This document shows positions 17,685-27,055 of a stretch of DNA of 64,000 nt, one piece after another. Location: the NCBI GenBank assembly GCA_000753455.2, contig LM994670.1, positions 1,902,163 through 1,966,162 on the forward strand. The letters are read 5' to 3'. How positions within the stretch are numbered: the stretch's first letter is position 1; each line of letters starts with the position of its first letter. Under the pieces are notes generated by a model. It made no database searches. It was not told the DNA's origin and saw nothing but the letters and a program-made list of their open reading frames with translations. The stretch comes from Clostridium jeddahitimonense (GTDB lineage: Bacteria > Bacillota > Clostridia > Clostridiales > Clostridiaceae). The translations under genes were made by a program, and so were the position numbers.

Positions 17685-18545
17685 CTAGTTTCTATATAAT
17701 TTATCTATAGCACGCTTTGTAAGATTAGCTATTAAATGCTGTCTAAATTCTTTAGATCCTCTCCAAGAATCTCTTGGTTTTGATGCAGAAACTGCTAATT
17801 CTCCAATTTGATTTAGCATTTCTGGAGTTAGTACTTTACCTTTTGCAAAGTTTTCAGTTTCATAACACCTTATAGGTGTCGGAGCAGCAACTCCTAATGC
17901 TATTCTAAGATCCTCAAATTTGTTATGGTCAAATTCACATACAACAGCTACTCCTAGCATAGATATATCCATTGCTTTTCTATTAGAAAATTTAATATAA
18001 CAACCTTTCTTATTTAAATAATCTTCTTTATTTATAAGTATGTTTGTTAAAACTTCATTCTTTTCAAGCTTAACCTTACCAGGTCCTAAATAAAAATCAG
18101 TTATTGGAACAATTCTTTCTCCATTACTATTAATTAGCTTTAAGTGTGCATTTAAAGCAAACAAGCTAGGCACACTGTCTGCTGATACTGCTCCATTACA
18201 AATGTTACCACCTATAGTAGCCATATTTCTAATTTGAGGCCCACCCATGGAAACTGCTCCTTCTGCTAAAATAGGTATATTATTATTTATAATCTCATTT
18301 CTGAAGATTTTTGAAAAAGATGCTAAAGCCCCAATAGAGATTGTTTCATCGTCTAAAAGCTTAATTTCGTTAAATTCTTCTATACTCCTAATACTTATTA
18401 GCTCTGCTTCTTTGAGACTACCATGTCTTAGTTTTATTAACACATCAGTGCCTCCAGCTATTATAGTAGGATTTGAACAAGTATCCATTAAATCTAATAG
18501 CTCTTTTATATTTTTAGGCTCATAAATATTCTTAATATCAAACAT
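17685..18545 (-). CDS. xdhB: Xanthine dehydrogenase-type FAD subunit
   Basis: 286 residues. FAD-binding loops IIAGGTDVLIKLRHG (about 29-43) and ATIGGNICNGAVSADS (about 107-122), with LGVAAPTPIRCYETE as the C-terminal family motif. Passes electrons from the iron-sulfur clusters to NAD or another acceptor. It lies 15 bp after xdhA with AAAGGAGCTGTAAC before its ATG. Confidence 0.92.
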   Translation of the reverse strand: MFDIKNIYEPKNIKELLDLMDTCSNPTIIAGGTDVLIKLRHGSLKEAELISIRSIEEFNEIKLLDDETISIGALASFSKIFRNEIINNNIPILAEGAVSMGGPQIRNMATIGGNICNGAVSADSVPSLFALNAHLKLINSNGERIVPITDFYLGPGKVKLEKNEVLTNILINKEDYLNKKGCYIKFSNRKAMDISMLGVAVVCEFDHNKFEDLRIALGVAAPTPIRCYETENFAKGKVLTPEMLNQIGELAVSASKPRDSWRGSKEFRQHLIANLTKRAIDKLYRN

Positions 18546-18560
18546 TGTTACAGCTCCTTT

Positions 18561-20852
18561 CTATATTAATCCCTCTTCTTTGAATTTCTCATAAACTGCT
18601 TGTGGATTCATAGGTAGTTTATTAAATGCTACTCCTGTTGCATCCAAAACAGCATTTCTTATAGCAGGAGCAGGCGAAATAGCTGGATTTTCTCCTAATG
18701 ATTTTTGCCCAAAACTTGCTCCAGGGTCATAAGTTTCTACAAATGCAACCCCAATATTAGGTGTATCTAAAATTGTTTGTAATTTATAATCTAGCAAATT
18801 ATTATTCAATAATTTTCCGGTTTTATTATCAAAAATCATTTTTTCTGATAAAGCATATCCTAGTGCCATACTAACTCCACCTTGAACTTGACCTTCAGCA
18901 AGTTTAGGGTTAATTATAGTACCTGAATCATGAACATTATAAATTTCTAAAACTTCAATTTTACCTGTAATTATATCTACTTCTACTTCAGCAAAAGTTA
19001 CACCATAAGCTATAGCATTCATTCTAACATTTTCTGAAACATCACTTGTGATCGGCTCTGCATCTATTCTGTTATAAAAGGCTTCCATTGATATATCCTC
19101 AATTGTACAGATAAATCCGTTTAACCTTTTCTCGATTATATCTCCATTTATAATATCTAGTTCATCTGCTGATAGACCTGTTTTCTTAGATGCTATTTTT
19201 AGTACTTTATTTCTAACTTCCGTAGCAGCTTTTTTAACAGCAGCTCCTGTAACAAAAGTTTGTCTAGAAGCATATGCACCTGAATCATATGGTGTAATAT
19301 CAGTATCTTGCATAGAGACTATATGAATCATATCAAAAGGTATTCCTATAATCTCTGCTGCCATTTGACTAAATACAGTATCACTACCTTGGCCAATTTC
19401 TGTTGCACCAACTTGCAACTGACATGAACCATCTTGATTCATTACTATTCTTGCCCCTGCAAGTTCTAAAGCAACTGGATGAGTTCCTGAGAAATAGCTA
19501 AAGCATGCCATTCCAAGGCCTCTACGTTTATCTGAACTTTGATTTTTATATTTTTCCTTTTTCTCATTCCAATTTATTAGCTCTTTACCCTTTTTAACGC
19601 ATTCTTTTAATCCAAAAGAACGTACAACTAGATTAGAAAGCTTATCAGTATGTCCTATATTTATAAAATTCTTTTCTCTAAATTCAATTGGATCTATATT
19701 TAAACTTTTAGCAATATCATCTAAATGACTTTCTAAGGCAAAACAGATTTGAGGAATTCCATAACCTCTCATTGCACCTGCGACTGGTAAATTTGTATAT
19801 ATAGTCTTTGGCTCTACCTTTATAGCTGAAAAATTATATAATGGTCTAAACTTGCTAGCAGCGCTCATTGCTATGGAATGACCATGAGATGCATATGCAC
19901 CATTATTTACTAGATTACTCATATAAATACCTTTTAAATATCCATCTTTAGATACAGCAGTCTTTATATTAAATAACATTGCATGTCTTGTTCGTGTATC
20001 AACAAAAACCTCTTCACGTGTTAGAGTAAGTCTAACTGGTTCACCATTTACAGCTAATGACATAGCTGCAGTTAAAGGTTCAATAGTAACATCTTGCTTA
20101 TTACCAAAACCTCCACCTATATATGGCTTTATAACTCTAACTTTTCCCCATGGTAAACCTAAAGCTTGAGCAACTATTCTCCTAACGATATGAGGTATTT
20201 GCGTAGACGTAACAATTACTATACGATCTGAACTATCTTTATATGCATAAGCACTTTGATTTTCCATATGACAATGTTGAACAGCACTTGTTTCATATTC
20301 ACCAGTAAATATATAATCTGCATTTTTAATCTCTTCATCTATATCTCCAATATTAGCACCAAAAGAACTAATTATATTATCTGGTTTTTCCTCATGGATA
20401 ATAGGTGCCCCAGGCTGTATTGATTCTTTTGCATTAAAAACAGCAGGCAAAACATCATATTCTACTTTTATTAACTCTAATGCTTTCTGAGCAATAAGTT
20501 CATCTTCAGCTACTACAGCAGCAATGGCATCTCCAACAAAACGAGCTTTATCAGTTAAAATCACTCTATCTTCAACATCTCTATGTGATGGGTCTAATGA
20601 CCAAGGATGACCAGCAGTTGCAAATTTAATTTTAGATAAATCTTTATGCGTAATTACAGCTTTTACACCATCTAATGCTTTTGCCTTTGATACGTCAATA
20701 TTTTTTATAATTGCATGAGCATACTGGGATCTTAAAACTTTTCCGACTAACATATCACTTTCAGAATAATCTTCTGAGTACCTTGCTTTACCAGTTACTT
20801 TTGCTATGGCATCTGACCTATTTACACTTTCCCCTATAACATTGAAATTCAT
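18561..20852 (-). CDS. xdhA: Xanthine dehydrogenase-type molybdopterin subunit
   Basis: 763 residues, a full-length one-piece large subunit. It has the Q-loop IGGGFGNKQDV, cofactor segment AMRGYGIPQICFALES, the VGATEIGQGSDTVFSQMAAE cofactor motif, DTDITPYDSGAYASRQTFVTG, and the catalytic Glu in KSLGENPAI. It hydroxylates purines or similar N-heterocycles; the exact substrate cannot be read off. It opens the xdhA-B-C–ygfK operon with ATAAGGAGGATAAA before the ATG. In selenium-dependent relatives the Mo carries a labile selenido ligand, not encoded as selenocysteine. Confidence 0.93.
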   Translation of the reverse strand: MNFNVIGESVNRSDAIAKVTGKARYSEDYSESDMLVGKVLRSQYAHAIIKNIDVSKAKALDGVKAVITHKDLSKIKFATAGHPWSLDPSHRDVEDRVILTDKARFVGDAIAAVVAEDELIAQKALELIKVEYDVLPAVFNAKESIQPGAPIIHEEKPDNIISSFGANIGDIDEEIKNADYIFTGEYETSAVQHCHMENQSAYAYKDSSDRIVIVTSTQIPHIVRRIVAQALGLPWGKVRVIKPYIGGGFGNKQDVTIEPLTAAMSLAVNGEPVRLTLTREEVFVDTRTRHAMLFNIKTAVSKDGYLKGIYMSNLVNNGAYASHGHSIAMSAASKFRPLYNFSAIKVEPKTIYTNLPVAGAMRGYGIPQICFALESHLDDIAKSLNIDPIEFREKNFINIGHTDKLSNLVVRSFGLKECVKKGKELINWNEKKEKYKNQSSDKRRGLGMACFSYFSGTHPVALELAGARIVMNQDGSCQLQVGATEIGQGSDTVFSQMAAEIIGIPFDMIHIVSMQDTDITPYDSGAYASRQTFVTGAAVKKAATEVRNKVLKIASKKTGLSADELDIINGDIIEKRLNGFICTIEDISMEAFYNRIDAEPITSDVSENVRMNAIAYGVTFAEVEVDIITGKIEVLEIYNVHDSGTIINPKLAEGQVQGGVSMALGYALSEKMIFDNKTGKLLNNNLLDYKLQTILDTPNIGVAFVETYDPGASFGQKSLGENPAISPAPAIRNAVLDATGVAFNKLPMNPQAVYEKFKEEGLI

Positions 20853-21125
20853 TTTATCCTCCTTATAGATTTAAATTGGTTGTAATGGTACATCAAATAA
20901 TATATACGTTTACATAAGCTTTAATATACATATATAACTCAATATAACTTTGAAAGAAATAATAATATAATTATATATTACCATTTTATACCATTTAAAT
21001 AAAGATAAAACCTTTTACATAAATCGCTCATTATGATTAATATTTTTATATAAAATAACTTTTTCTATCATAAATTTCATTTAACTTAATAAATATTATA
21101 TTAAGAAGTATTAAGGGGTGATTTT
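20853..21125. other. AT-rich divergent intergenic region
   Basis: 273 bp between xdhA and an unknown gene transcribed the other way. It must hold both promoters but no consensus -35/-10 pair stands out. The word TACCATT recurs near 20987 and 20999. No riboswitch fold was recognised. Confidence 0.4.
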
Positions 21126-21653
21126 ATGGAAAGTATTGCATATACATCTTTACAAAGTAACGTAATTAACTTTATACGAAATATAAACAAAAATTATGAA
21201 GTATGGATTGATTTTAAAGATGATGTTAAATATATTAATCCAGATGGAATGATTATAAAGCAAAATATACAAAATCCAATTAAAGTGACTTATTGTGACA
21301 TAAATCCTATTTATAAAATTTATAAGAAAAGTACAAATATATATACTTTAAAAATTATTATCCCTAAATTTTCAATTATATTTACTACTTTTCATAATCT
21401 TATTTATACATTTAGGGAAAATAGTCTAAATTTAAACTTAAATTTATCTAGTTTTAATGTTTCATATTATGATATAGAAAGCTATTTTGATAATGGGATT
21501 GAGCAGTATTTAAAAAGAACAATAGAAGGAATTATGGCAGAACGTTTTAAAGCAGATAATAATTACTCTCTAAAATGCAATAACTATAATACTTACGTTT
21601 ATGGCATAAAACAAAATAATAAGAAAAGGAAAAATAGTATGGTTGCTATTTAA
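21126..21653 (+). CDS. Hypothetical protein
   Basis: 175 residues, Asn/Ile/Tyr-rich. A beta-type core (VWIDFKDDVKYINPDGMI; YTLKIIIPKFSIIFTTFHNL) is followed by a helical segment (GIEQYLKRTIEGIMAERF) and a basic tail. No signal peptide, membrane helix or known motif is seen. GGGGTGATTTT precedes the ATG. Divergent from the hydroxylase operon, with its own terminator. Family not recognised. Confidence 0.65.
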   Translation: MESIAYTSLQSNVINFIRNINKNYEVWIDFKDDVKYINPDGMIIKQNIQNPIKVTYCDINPIYKIYKKSTNIYTLKIIIPKFSIIFTTFHNLIYTFRENSLNLNLNLSSFNVSYYDIESYFDNGIEQYLKRTIEGIMAERFKADNNYSLKCNNYNTYVYGIKQNNKKRKNSMVAI

Positions 21654-21663
21654 TAAGTGTATA

Positions 21664-21707
21664 AAGAAAATGTGCTACCCCAAGAAAGAAGGATAGCACA
21701 TTTTCTT
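21664..21707. terminator. Bidirectional terminator
   Basis: AAGAAAATGTGCTA and TAGCACATTTTCTT are exact complements around a 16-base loop, just after the stop of the upstream gene. Confidence 0.8.
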
Positions 21708-21752
21708 AATTAACTTTTAATTAATAATCAATAGCATTGAAACGAAATGTTC

Positions 21753-21777
21753 CAATATAGTGTTCCAACCTATATTG
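21753..21777. repeat. Short inverted repeat with TGTTCCAA words
   Basis: CAATATAG and CTATATTG flank TGTTCCAAC, and TGTTCCAA also occurs just before the left arm. Purpose unknown; it could be a protein site or a weak terminator for the gene at 21841. Confidence 0.35.
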
Positions 21778-21840
21778 TTACTATATATACTATATCATAT
21801 TTTTTATTAAAATAAAGGTTTATTTTTATTAGACATCAAT

Positions 21841-22317
21841 TTATTTTAAATCTAATAATGTTATATCTGCTAAATTTAAGTTTAAACTAATTTCGTTATT
21901 TATTAATTTTATACTTTCAACATATAAAGTATTTATGTGAATTTTATTACTTTCATTACAGATGTTATTTAATAACTTTTCTAATTCAACTTTAAATATA
22001 CTGCTATCATATGTTATTCCATCAATAGAAGTAATAGAATTTATAATAAGATTCATTGATTTTTTTACTAAAGGATTGCTCATATCCTTTTTTGCTAATT
22101 TAAAGGACACGATTTTTATATAAACTATATTATTATTAACTGGTAATAAGGTTAAGATAGCTTCAAAATCAACATTTAATCCTACTACCTTGTATGACCC
22201 AATAATTTCTATCTTATCATTAATTTCAACATTATTTATGATAACTTTATCAAGTACTTTACATATACTTTTTATATCATCTTTTGATATTGCCCATACT
22301 AAATTCTTAAATTTCAT
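21841..22317 (-). CDS. Hypothetical protein
   Basis: 158 residues starting MKFKNLVWAISKDDIKSICK. Mixed alpha/beta composition ending in a strand-rich LNLNLADITLLDLK; no known motif, signal or membrane segment. GAGAGGTGATAT precedes the ATG. It is 60 bp downstream of, and co-directional with, the DMSO-reductase-family gene, so it could be a partner or chaperone of that enzyme. That is only inferred from position. Confidence 0.65.
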   Translation of the reverse strand: MKFKNLVWAISKDDIKSICKVLDKVIINNVEINDKIEIIGSYKVVGLNVDFEAILTLLPVNNNIVYIKIVSFKLAKKDMSNPLVKKSMNLIINSITSIDGITYDSSIFKVELEKLLNNICNESNKIHINTLYVESIKLINNEISLNLNLADITLLDLK

Positions 22318-22377
22318 ATAATATCACCTCTCTATCTATATATCTATTTTTAGATTTTAAGTAATATTATATAATAA

Positions 22378-24372
22378 TTAAATTTTTTCTATTTCTATAA
22401 AAGTATCATTATATGTTACTTGTCCACCAATATCAGAAATTCCAGACACTGTTATAAAATTAGGATTACCATGTTTCTCCCACCAGCCTACATACATCAT
22501 AGCAATATTATTGCCAATGGATTCATCAATATTTACTTGTACCTCTATAAATCCCGTTTCCGATTTTAGTTTTACTACTTCTTTGTCAATTATTGAAAGC
22601 TTTTTGGCCATACTATTATTAATATATACTTGAGATATTGAATCCTTATCCATCATATGCTGACTAAATAGAGTTTCTTTGCTATGATTTGTTAATAATC
22701 GAATATTCATTTTATACTTATCTTCAAAAACCTCATGATTTATATTGATTTCAAATTTACCTGAAGATGTTGAAAACTTTTTATCACTCCAAGGTATATC
22801 GTTATTCAATGTTAAGTATGATGTTTTAATTTTATCTAAATTAATATCTTTATAATATCTTTTAAGAGGTGAAACAACTTTATTCAAATAATCTCTTTTT
22901 GATACTACAGGATAATCTACTATATTAAGTTTTTTAGCTACTTCTCTGAAAAAATAATATTCATCCATAAGTTTATATTTAGGTTCAATAACTTTTTCAT
23001 TATAAATAATATAAGGATTCATCATTGAGCTGAATAAAATATCTTCACTCTCTAAGGTACTTGTTGACGGAATAAATAAATCACATTCTTTAGCTGTATC
23101 TGTCATAAACATATCAAAACATACTTTAAACTCTATTTTAGAGAATGATTGTTTTAGCTTATTTAAATCAGGTAATTGATTTAATAAGTTACTCTTAGTA
23201 ATTACAGCCATTTTAATAGGTGCAGAATAAGACCTATTAAATTCATCAGTAGTTTTTGAATAGATATTTTCTTTATACTTATCATTATTATTTATAGTAT
23301 CATCTATAAAATCAGATAAGTCACTTGTATAAAAGTATCTATTATCAGCATAATTACAACTTTTATATGGGTCTGTATCTAAAACAGAGGCGAAACCTTT
23401 ATTTGCGTAATTTACCCCTCCTCCAGCTACTCCTATCTGTCCTGTAATAGCTCCTAATGTATCAATAGCTCGAATAGTATTTCCACCATTTTTATACTTT
23501 TGTAAACCATAGCCTAACAATATAGTTGAATATTTATCAGTGTAACACATTGCTAACTCTTTTATTACATCTATAGTAACTCCAGATTTTTTGCTTAACT
23601 CTGAGAATTTAAGTTTCTCTAAATAAATTTTATACTCGTCAAACCCATTTACATAGTTTGATATATAGTTCATATCACATAAATTATTTTCTACTATAAT
23701 TTTCCCAATAGCTAATGCTAAGGCACAATCGCCTCCTGGATTAACCCTTACATATTTATCTGCAATTTTAGCAGTATCTGAATATATAGGATCAATAACT
23801 ATTATTTTACTCCCATTTAATTTAGCTTTTCTTATAGCCTGCATTGTATGAATAGTTGTAACAGCAGGATTTTTGCCCCATATAAATATATTTTTACTAT
23901 TTATCATATCCTCTAATAAATGACTTTTTACATCCCCAAAATCAAGCTTTTGAGCTGCTATTCCAGCACTCCAACAAGGACCCCCTTTACTTTTACTAAC
24001 ACCACCATAAAAATTAAAAAATATATCTCCAATACTTTTTAATAATGAACCATTTCCATATTGCTCATAGTACATAATAGATCTTGAAGAATATTTTTCT
24101 TTGTAATAAGCTAATTTTTTTACCATTATATCTAGCGCATCTTCAAAAGTGATTTCCTCCCACTTGTTATTTACCTTTATCAAAGGTTTATAAATTCTAT
24201 TTGGATGATTTAATCGGTCTATATGTGCTAATCCTTTTTTACATATCAATCCTTTAGTATATGGATGTTCTTTATCACCTTCTATTTTAATAGTATTATT
24301 ATTATCTTTATAAACATTAAATTTACAACAATCTGCACAATCTAAAGTACAACCGTGACTAAACTTTTGCAT
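22378..24372 (-). CDS. Molybdopterin oxidoreductase, DMSO reductase family
   Basis: 664 residues. The N-terminal [4Fe-4S] site uses C8, C12, C15 or C16, and C44 (GLICKKG). The molybdopterin domains follow (FIWGKNPAVT, VIDPIYSDTAKIADKYVRVNPGGD, DLFIPSTSTLESED), with the cofactor-capping domain from about residue 550. Cys133 in GGPCWSAG lies where the metal ligand is expected, though a Ser follows closely. No signal peptide is present, so the enzyme is cytoplasmic. No electron-transfer or membrane partner is adjacent. Substrate unknown; not a selenocysteine formate dehydrogenase. Confidence 0.88.
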   Translation of the reverse strand: MQKFSHGCTLDCADCCKFNVYKDNNNTIKIEGDKEHPYTKGLICKKGLAHIDRLNHPNRIYKPLIKVNNKWEEITFEDALDIMVKKLAYYKEKYSSRSIMYYEQYGNGSLLKSIGDIFFNFYGGVSKSKGGPCWSAGIAAQKLDFGDVKSHLLEDMINSKNIFIWGKNPAVTTIHTMQAIRKAKLNGSKIIVIDPIYSDTAKIADKYVRVNPGGDCALALAIGKIIVENNLCDMNYISNYVNGFDEYKIYLEKLKFSELSKKSGVTIDVIKELAMCYTDKYSTILLGYGLQKYKNGGNTIRAIDTLGAITGQIGVAGGGVNYANKGFASVLDTDPYKSCNYADNRYFYTSDLSDFIDDTINNNDKYKENIYSKTTDEFNRSYSAPIKMAVITKSNLLNQLPDLNKLKQSFSKIEFKVCFDMFMTDTAKECDLFIPSTSTLESEDILFSSMMNPYIIYNEKVIEPKYKLMDEYYFFREVAKKLNIVDYPVVSKRDYLNKVVSPLKRYYKDINLDKIKTSYLTLNNDIPWSDKKFSTSSGKFEININHEVFEDKYKMNIRLLTNHSKETLFSQHMMDKDSISQVYINNSMAKKLSIIDKEVVKLKSETGFIEVQVNIDESIGNNIAMMYVGWWEKHGNPNFITVSGISDIGGQVTYNDTFIEIEKI

Positions 24373-24622
24373 AAAAACTCCTTTATTTATTTTAAATTTT
24401 ATAAATTTAATTTTACCATAATATTTTTAACTTTATATCTATTTATTAAGGTTTTTGATATTACACAATCTATAGAAGAGGTCTTTTTCTATTATGAAGG
24501 GAGCATCAGGGGTGGAATTTCAATTATCAGAGAGATAAAAGAAAAGAAAGTTTAACAAATACTTGGGATAATAAATGGAACTTTTTACTTCTATACATAT
24601 TAAGCGAAATGCGGTAGGTAAT
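24373..24622. other. Intergenic region with a possible gene remnant
   Basis: On the plus strand 24448-24555 reads as an open segment (SIEEVFFYYEGSIRGGISII and a basic tail) with protein-like composition, but it has no start codon or ribosome site of its own. It may be a decayed gene end or chance. The rest is AT-rich, including the promoter side of the gene at 22378. Confidence 0.3.
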
Positions 24623-24648
24623 AATGAACCTGGGCTACCAGGTTCATT
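24623..24648. terminator. Stem-loop after the methyltransferase gene
   Basis: AATGAACCTGG and its exact complement with a four-base loop. The T run is poor on the minus strand, so termination strength is uncertain. Confidence 0.6.
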
Positions 24649-24655
24649 TAATTTA

Positions 24656-25585
24656 TCAATTACAAATAGTAATATATCTTGTAAATCTATTTTTAACTAT
24701 AGTACCTTTATCTATTACTTTAAACTCTTCGTCAATAAGCTCATTATCCATATCTTCAAAGCTTATTAAAATAACTTTATCAGCAATCTTTCTACTAGTC
24801 TTAATTATTTCTAATTGCTCTTCATAAGTTATTGGTGAAAATATTCCATAAGGTATGTCTACTATGGCTATATCATATTTCTCTTTTATATTGTGCATAT
24901 CCCCACATTGTATTATGTCTCTATCATATCCAAAAAACTCAATATTATTTCGTGCATTATGTGCTATTTGTTTGCTAATTTCTAATCCTATAATATCTAT
25001 ACCTAAATCGAGACCTTCTAAGACAACTGTACCTATTCCACAACAAGGATCTACAACTTTACTATCTAGATTATGTTCAACTGCTATGTTTATTATTGCT
25101 CTAGCCATTTTTAAACTCAATCCGTTAGAATAAGAATGAGGCATTTTATCGAAGCGTTGCCAAGATAAATCATTCTTTTCATATTCTCCAAATATATACC
25201 TATTATTAATCTTTGTAATAGCAAGGTTTATTTTGGGATTGTGTATATCAGGATATCCTTTTATTACAAAACCTATATTTTTCATAGCATCCAATCTCTT
25301 ATTATAATCTATATCTCCATGATCTGATTTTATATAATTAACTTTAAAATCATTATAAGCTAATTTTTTATACTCTATATAATCAACTATACTTTTAATA
25401 TTGTCTGAAGAATAAATAATTGATATCTTATGCTTTATAAAGGCACTTCTTGAAGCTTCAATATTCAATTCCGTAAAAATATATTTTTCATTTGGTATAT
25501 GCCCAAAGATATATTTCATTTCCATATCACATAAGCTTTTTTCATAGTTTTGGTAATTTATTATATATAAGTACTCTTTTATCAT
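24656..25585 (-). CDS. Trm11/THUMP-type RNA (guanine-N2-like) methyltransferase
   Basis: 309 residues. The C-terminal Rossmann methyltransferase has SAM motif VVDPCCGIGTVVLEG (about 178-192), acidic motif IIGLEIS, and the amino-methyltransferase motif IVDIPYG (about 242-248) in place of N/D-PPY. The N-terminal half lacks a clear THUMP signature. Probably modifies tRNA or rRNA; target unknown. Monocistronic, with stem-loops on both sides. Confidence 0.8.
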   Translation of the reverse strand: MIKEYLYIINYQNYEKSLCDMEMKYIFGHIPNEKYIFTELNIEASRSAFIKHKISIIYSSDNIKSIVDYIEYKKLAYNDFKVNYIKSDHGDIDYNKRLDAMKNIGFVIKGYPDIHNPKINLAITKINNRYIFGEYEKNDLSWQRFDKMPHSYSNGLSLKMARAIINIAVEHNLDSKVVDPCCGIGTVVLEGLDLGIDIIGLEISKQIAHNARNNIEFFGYDRDIIQCGDMHNIKEKYDIAIVDIPYGIFSPITYEEQLEIIKTSRKIADKVILISFEDMDNELIDEEFKVIDKGTIVKNRFTRYITICN

Positions 25586-25705
25586 TGAGTTTCTCCTTAC
25601 TTAATTAATAATGAAACTCTTTCTACTTTAGTAAAATGAGTACATTTAAGTGTTTTATTTTTATATATTGTATCATATATAAGCCTAAAAGGCCATTTAT
25701 AAGGA

Positions 25706-25743
25706 TTAAACAGCTTCATATTAATAATGATGAAGCTGTTTAA
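25706..25743. terminator. Terminator after the 2-oxoacid oxidoreductase operon
   Basis: TTAAACAGCTTCAT and its exact complement around a ten-base loop, 30 bp after the last operon gene. Confidence 0.75.
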
Positions 25744-25773
25744 TTCTTAATTGTTTTTAATGATTTAATTATA

Positions 25774-26304
25774 TTAGTTTATATAGTTAAACCCTTTCTC
25801 TAGTGCTAATTTATTATTAGTATAATATTTTTCTTTGACATGTATATTTATTGATTTTATAACTGACTCTAACTCTAAAGTTTTAATTACTTTAATTAGA
25901 GCTCCTAAAACAACCATATTAGCATATCTCTTATCCCCCACTTCTAAGGATAAAGTTTCTGCTGGAATCTTAAAGATAGTTATATCTTGTCTTTTAACTT
26001 GAATTCTAACCAATTCACTATCTATAATTAATATTCCATTTGACTTTATATAGTTTTCAAATTTTTCTAAAGAAGGATTATTCATTGCTACAACTATATC
26101 AGCATTTATTACTACAGGGGAACCAATTTCTTCATCACTTAAGATTACAGAGCAATTTGAAGTTCCTCCCCTCATTTCAGGTCCATAGGAAGGTAACCAA
26201 GATACATTTAGTCCTGAATATAATCCCGCATAAGCAATTAACTTTCCCATAGTTTGAATACCTTGTCCTCCAAAGCCTGCAAAAATAATTTTTATCACAG
26301 TCAT
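25774..26304 (-). CDS. 2-oxoacid:ferredoxin oxidoreductase, gamma subunit
   Basis: 176 residues. The family signature FAGFGGQGIQTMGKLIA (8-24) and SYGPEMRGGTSNCSVIL (about 39-55) are clear. It forms the intersubunit core of the thiamine-dependent enzyme that oxidises a 2-oxoacid plus CoA to acyl-CoA and reduced ferredoxin. It is one base from the beta subunit gene with AGGAGGAGAGTT before its ATG. Last gene of the operon. Confidence 0.92.
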   Translation of the reverse strand: MTVIKIIFAGFGGQGIQTMGKLIAYAGLYSGLNVSWLPSYGPEMRGGTSNCSVILSDEEIGSPVVINADIVVAMNNPSLEKFENYIKSNGILIIDSELVRIQVKRQDITIFKIPAETLSLEVGDKRYANMVVLGALIKVIKTLELESVIKSINIHVKEKYYTNNKLALEKGFNYIN

Positions 26305-26305
26305 A

Positions 26306-27055
26306 CTAACTCTCCTCCTTACTTAGATCCTTTTTAACACCTAAAGGATAATAAGGAATCATATTATCTTCTAACCATTTTAATGAATCTTTTGGAGTTA
26401 ATCCCCAATTTGTTGGACATATAGAAAGTACCTCTATAAAAGAGAACCCTTTATTATTTAAAGCATTAGCAAAAGCTTTTTTTAGTGCTTTCTTGGCTTT
26501 AGTTATATTAGATATATTATTAACGGAAACTCTTTCAACATAGTAGCTTCCTTCTAAAGTAGCTATTATCTCTGTCATTCTAATAGGATGACCTTCCAAT
26601 TCGGTATTTCTTCCATTAGGACAAGTTTCTGTCACTTGTCCTGATAAAGTTGTTGGTGCCATTTGACCACCAGTCATACCATAAATGCAATTGTTTACAA
26701 AGATTGAAACAAATTTTTCACCTCTATTAGCTGCATGAATTATTTCTCCAATGCCAATTGCTGCTAAATCACCATCGCCTTGATAAGTAAAAACTACTTT
26801 GTCAGGATTTGATCTTTTAATACCAGTTGCTATAGCAGGAGCTCTCCCATGAGCGGCTTCAAACATATCACAAGCAAAATAATTATAGGCTAAAACAGAA
26901 CAACCAACAGGAGCCACCCCAATAGTTACTTTTAATATATCAAGTTCATCTATAACTTCTCCGATAAGTTTATGAATTACACCATGAGTACATCCTGGAC
27001 AATAATGAGTAGGAACATCTAATAATGATTTTGTTGGCTCATATATTATTTTCAT
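26306..27055 (-). CDS. 2-oxoacid:ferredoxin oxidoreductase, beta (thiamine diphosphate) subunit
   Basis: 249 residues. CPGCTHGVIHKL near the N-terminus and the thiamine diphosphate/Mg motif GDGDLAAIGIGEIIHAANRG then NNCIYGMTGGQMAPTT identify it. Its ATG overlaps the alpha stop codon (ATGA), with the ribosome site inside the last alpha codons, so expression is coupled. Confidence 0.93.
   Translation of the reverse strand: MKIIYEPTKSLLDVPTHYCPGCTHGVIHKLIGEVIDELDILKVTIGVAPVGCSVLAYNYFACDMFEAAHGRAPAIATGIKRSNPDKVVFTYQGDGDLAAIGIGEIIHAANRGEKFVSIFVNNCIYGMTGGQMAPTTLSGQVTETCPNGRNTELEGHPIRMTEIIATLEGSYYVERVSVNNISNITKAKKALKKAFANALNNKGFSFIEVLSICPTNWGLTPKDSLKWLEDNMIPYYPLGVKKDLSKEES

Noticed and set aside
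22378..24372. Selenocysteine formate dehydrogenase
   Set aside because: The frame is open with Cys at the expected site and the formate dehydrogenase active-site pattern is not present.
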